Under the pieces are notes generated by a model that saw only the letters and a program-made list of their open reading frames with translations, was not told the DNA's origin and did not search any database. Shown piece after piece: positions 5,002 through 7,861 of a stretch of 7,861 bases of DNA. The stretch spans positions 1 through 7,861 of the forward strand of contig JAPKEY010000067.1 in assembly GCA_028821815.1 (NCBI GenBank), given 5' to 3'. This stretch comes from Candidatus Poseidoniales archaeon (GTDB taxonomy: Archaea; Thermoplasmatota; Poseidoniia; Poseidoniales; Thalassarchaeaceae). The stretch's first letter is position 1, and each line of letters opens with the position of its first letter. Position numbers and translations under genes: made by a program.

Positions 5002-6332
5002 TGGCAAAGAAAGAATGGACAAAACCAAGCCCCAAACTATTGGAAAAAACACTTCACCTCATGCACGATGGTTTCCACCAGCGCGCATTTCCCGATACTG
5101 CCTATGATTTGCCCGAAGCTCTCGGTGATGCACGTTGGACTGACGACTTGATTACCAGCGCATGGTACATGGCTGAAACTGGTGAATGCCCGGATCATCT
5201 AAACTACAAAACTGGACGGAGCGGTGGCGGTTTTGACAAACTGGAATTCAAAGAATTACCGGAGGATCAGCACTTGCCAGAAGATGCTGAAATCGATATT
5301 TCACTCGAATTAAACCGCCGTGGCGATGAACGCCACAAGCGCACCATCGACATCCCGTGGTATGGAGGTGGCATGTCATACGGCTCCGTATCGGTCAATG
5401 TCATGATGTCTCGTGCCCTCAATGCCAAGAAATGGAATACACTAATGTCGACTGGAGAAGGTGGCTACCCACCAGAACTCTACGAATGCTCAGAGCATGT
5501 CATCACGCAAGTTGCAACTGGTTACTTTGGTGTGGAGGAGAAATCGATTCAGGCTGCACCGATTATTGAATTCAAGTATGCACAGGGCGCTAAGCCTGGA
5601 CTGGGGGGGCACCTGTTGGCAACAAAAGCCGGGGAAGAGGTTGCGAAAATGAGAGGCAGTGTACCGTTCGTTAGCCTGTTCAGTCCATTCCCCTTCCATT
5701 CAACCTATTCCGTAGAAGATCATATGAAGCATCTCGATTGGATCAAAACTGTCAATCCAACTGCGATGATGTCAGTCAAGGTCAGCACACCTCACGATGT
5801 GGATATGGTAGCGGTGGGTTCCTACTATGCTGGCGCCCATATCATTCATCTCGACGGGGGATTTGGAGGTACTGGTGCTGCACCTGAAATCGCCAAGAAG
5901 AATATTGCCATGCCAATAGAATTAGCGATCCCAAAGGTCCACAAATTCATGCAAATGGAAGGTATTCGAGACAATGTGACCCTCATCGCCAGTGGTGGTA
6001 TTCGAACTGCGGATGATATGGCCAAAGCAATTGCATTGGGAGCCGATGGTTGTGTTCTCGGCACAAGTGACTTGGTTGCCATGGGTTGTACCCGATGTTC
6101 AAACTGTGAAGGTGGACCGAGTGGGCGCGGATGTCCATGGGGTCTGACCACTACTGATATCGAACTACAAGAATGGGTTCAGCAAGCCTGGGGTGCGGAT
6201 CGTCTCGACAAATACTACACGGCATTGGCCAATCGACTGAAGCAAATATTGCGCCAACTTGGTCTATCTAACATCGGTGAATTACGTGGTCGGACTGATT
6301 TACTGCGTTACATGGCCGGAGGTGAGGCCTGA
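5001..6332 (+). CDS. Glutamate synthase FMN/Fe-S central domain protein
   Basis: 443 residues corresponding to the synthase (FMN) domain of GltB as a stand-alone protein. It would reduce the iminoglutarate formed from 2-oxoglutarate and ammonia to glutamate in the cytoplasm. Family motifs in order: MSYGSVS (125-131), STGEGG (150-155), AQGAKPGLGGHL (194-205), SPFPFHSTYSVED (228-240, for the usual SPPPHHDIYSIED), SVK (258-260), DGGFGGTGAAP (285-295), and SGGIRTADDMAKAIALGAD (331-349) for the FMN phosphate. The Fe-S cysteines follow: C363-x5-C369 matches the canonical spacing, then x8-C378-PWG in place of the usual x4. An extra Cys366 makes a CxxCxxC run. The start is fixed by GGAGGTGA 6 nt upstream and a one-base TAATG overlap. 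The C-terminal helices (LKQILRQLG, ELRG) resemble those of the preceding gene, so the two are paralogs. An N-methylglutamate synthase subunit is less likely because the Fe-S cysteines are kept. Confidence 0.88.
   Translation: MAKKEWTKPSPKLLEKTLHLMHDGFHQRAFPDTAYDLPEALGDARWTDDLITSAWYMAETGECPDHLNYKTGRSGGGFDKLEFKELPEDQHLPEDAEIDISLELNRRGDERHKRTIDIPWYGGGMSYGSVSVNVMMSRALNAKKWNTLMSTGEGGYPPELYECSEHVITQVATGYFGVEEKSIQAAPIIEFKYAQGAKPGLGGHLLATKAGEEVAKMRGSVPFVSLFSPFPFHSTYSVEDHMKHLDWIKTVNPTAMMSVKVSTPHDVDMVAVGSYYAGAHIIHLDGGFGGTGAAPEIAKKNIAMPIELAIPKVHKFMQMEGIRDNVTLIASGGIRTADDMAKAIALGADGCVLGTSDLVAMGCTRCSNCEGGPSGRGCPWGLTTTDIELQEWVQQAWGADRLDKYYTALANRLKQILRQLGLSNIGELRGRTDLLRYMAGGEA
6318..6325 (+). promoter_or_regulatory. 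Shine-Dalgarno site for the amidotransferase gene
   Basis: GGAGGTGA again lies 6 nt upstream of the ATG (6332) and within the preceding gene's last codons (Gly-Gly-Glu-Ala-stop). It is the same arrangement as at 4987-4994, with a one-base TGATG overlap. Confidence 0.85.
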
Positions 6333-7861
6333 TGCATGCCAATCTACCAGGTACACCAACCGAATACATCGAAGTGGTCGGACGGCCGCGAGGTGATATT
6401 CCCGCGAACCCTGAAGCGATTGTGCAAGCACGTCGAATGTTGACCAATTCACTGCCAAAGATTGAGAGGAATGAAGCAGATGCTGCTGAAGGTGGTTGTG
6501 GAGTTGTTGGACTGGCTTGTGAAATTCCAATTGCGGGTCGACATTTATTCAAATCTCTAGAACAAATGAGGAACAGGGGCAATGGAAAGGGCGGTGGTAT
6601 CGCGATGGTGGGCCTAAATCCAACACAATTTGGCACCACTCAAGATGTGCTTGAGGATGCATATCTGATTGCCATTGCTTGGGTTAATGACGGGTTCCGT
6701 GAAGAGGTGGAATCAAAATACATCCATTCTGCCTTTGATGTTGTTCATACCTTCGATATACCGCAACTTGAAGATTGGGCAAGTCTCTCAGCACTCGAAG
6801 TATGCCCTCCCGCAGTGACCTGTTATTGGGTGCAACCCACTGAAGCGGGAATTGCAGAGATGTTCACAGAGAGTGGGATGAACCCTGGGGACTTTTCTGA
6901 TGAAGAGGCTATCAATTCCGAATATGTATACAGAAATACACACAAACTCAATGTCGAATTCTATGCTCAAGATGGGCGCGCGGATGCCTTCGTTCTTAGC
7001 CATGGGCGTGACATGCTAATTCTGAAGATTGTTGGCTATGCTGAAGATGTCATCAAGTACTACTGTCTAGACGAATTCACGGCTCATGTTTGGATCGGTC
7101 ACCATCGTTACCCTACTCGTGGCCGAGTTACACACCCTGGTGGTGCACACCCATTCGGACAAGGCATCGATGTAGCACTGGTTCACAATGGTGACTTTAG
7201 CAACTATGTCTCGGTCAAAGATTACCTTGCACAGAGGGGTATGGAACCATTGTTCTTCACCGACACAGAAGTAGCTGCACTCGGTTTTGATTTGCACCAC
7301 CGTGTCTATGGCTACCCTATGGAATATCTCATTGAATCGTTGGCACCGACCAGCGAACTGGATTTCATCATGCTACCCGAAGAAAAGCAGAAAGTGTATG
7401 AAGCAATTCAGAAAACCCATATCCATGGGTCACCTGATGGACCTTGGTTCTTCATTATCGCCCAGGGTGCGGGCAAGGGCCATCACCGCTTGATTGGTAT
7501 CACCGATACCAGCATGCTCCGCCCTCAGGTGTTCTCTTACCAACGTGGCGAGGTTGGAATCGCGTTCTGTGCAAGTGAGAAACAAGTAATCGATGCGGTC
7601 ATGGAAAGTTTGTCTGCAGAAGACAGCCGATTCTGGCGACGATGTGATCGATATTGGAATGCTCGTGGTGGTTCTTACACCGACGGTGGCGCCTTCCTAT
7701 TCGACATCCATAAGCAAGATGATGGGAGTTTCGATTTGATCATGACCGACAAGTTCGGTGGCTTGGTTGATACCCATCCAGATGGTGATTTCACAATTAT
7801 GGATTCTGCGATGACCTGTGAGGTCAATTGGCCTGAAGAAGACAATGCTATGAATCGATAC
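6332..7861 (+). CDS. Class II glutamine amidotransferase, glutamate synthase (GltB domain 1) type, 3' end cut
   Basis: 510 residues are visible and the frame is open at the right edge. It should hydrolyse glutamine and deliver ammonia to the FMN subunit. The nucleophile is Cys56 in EGGCGVVGL (53-61). Class II enzymes need an N-terminal Cys, so a 55-residue propeptide would be removed, as in GltB precursors. Other active-site motifs are MRNRGNGKGGGIA (79-91), GHHRYPTRGR (256-265, Arg binding the glutamine carboxylate), AHPF (272-275), HNGDF (285-289), TDTE (310-313), and DTSMLRPQ (392-399). The distance of about 200 residues from the Cys to the Arg motif is of GltB type and much longer than in PurF. 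The last residues (TDKFGGLVDTHPDGDF) run past the catalytic domain, so a further domain may follow. The start is fixed by GGAGGTGA at 6 nt and a TGATG overlap. The upstream neighbours fit a split glutamate synthase. Confidence 0.88.
   Translation, partial: MHANLPGTPTEYIEVVGRPRGDIPANPEAIVQARRMLTNSLPKIERNEADAAEGGCGVVGLACEIPIAGRHLFKSLEQMRNRGNGKGGGIAMVGLNPTQFGTTQDVLEDAYLIAIAWVNDGFREEVESKYIHSAFDVVHTFDIPQLEDWASLSALEVCPPAVTCYWVQPTEAGIAEMFTESGMNPGDFSDEEAINSEYVYRNTHKLNVEFYAQDGRADAFVLSHGRDMLILKIVGYAEDVIKYYCLDEFTAHVWIGHHRYPTRGRVTHPGGAHPFGQGIDVALVHNGDFSNYVSVKDYLAQRGMEPLFFTDTEVAALGFDLHHRVYGYPMEYLIESLAPTSELDFIMLPEEKQKVYEAIQKTHIHGSPDGPWFFIIAQGAGKGHHRLIGITDTSMLRPQVFSYQRGEVGIAFCASEKQVIDAVMESLSAEDSRFWRRCDRYWNARGGSYTDGGAFLFDIHKQDDGSFDLIMTDKFGGLVDTHPDGDFTIMDSAMTCEVNWPEEDNAMNRY

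Noticed and set aside
5001..7861. N-methylglutamate synthase (MgsABC) instead of glutamate synthase
   Set aside because: The FMN subunit keeps the Fe-S cysteines and the full synthase motifs, which I recall MgsC lacking. The reading cannot be fully excluded without the missing GXGXG partner.

Overview
The window looks archaeal, most likely euryarchaeal and in or near the Thermoplasmatota / marine Poseidoniia. This placement is inference. The supports are a 35-residue eL41 ribosomal protein of archaeal type, archaeal tRNAs, TATA-like boxes about 26-30 nt upstream of several genes (leaderless style), strong GGAGGTGA ribosome binding sites inside operons, a secreted subtilase, and glutamate synthase split into separate domain genes. 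No mobile element, CRISPR array or rRNA was seen.

Region 1 (1-1671, all minus strand) holds, in transcription order, a SprT-like zinc metalloprotease, tRNA-Arg(UCU), eL41, tRNA-Trp(CCA) and the N-terminal 209 residues of a secreted subtilisin-family protease that runs off the left edge. Spacings are 34-60 nt. The SprT gene, eL41 and tRNA-Trp each have their own TATA-like box. The long open frames on the plus strand here are shadows.

Region 2 (1751-3328, plus strand) holds tRNA-Ala(GGC) and then a 480-residue membrane protein. The latter has a PAP2/AUR1-like phosphatase-transferase core joined to a beta-rich C-terminal domain that I do not recognise.

Region 3 (3329-3549) is a 221-nt intergenic stretch. 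It holds two T-tracts (likely terminators of the PAP2 gene), a cluster of TTCA/ATGTTC repeats, and a very strong GC-rich hairpin just upstream of the next operon.

Region 4 (3550-7861+, plus strand) is a tightly coupled operon of glutamate-synthase-type genes. The first encodes an FMN-barrel paralog that lacks the usual catalytic motifs but carries a ferredoxin-like motif whose fourth cysteine is histidine. The second is a conventional FMN/Fe-S glutamate synthase domain protein. The third is a GltB-type class II glutamine amidotransferase with Cys56 as its nucleophile, cut by the right edge. Stops and starts overlap by one base (TAATG, TGATG), and each overlap is preceded by the same GGAGGTGA site 6 nt upstream. 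The amidotransferase would release ammonia from glutamine and the FMN subunit would use it on 2-oxoglutarate. The extra first subunit could be an electron-entry or structural subunit. A GXGXG domain and an electron-donor subunit are not in the window. The atypical first subunit and the leader hairpin are the most interesting items.
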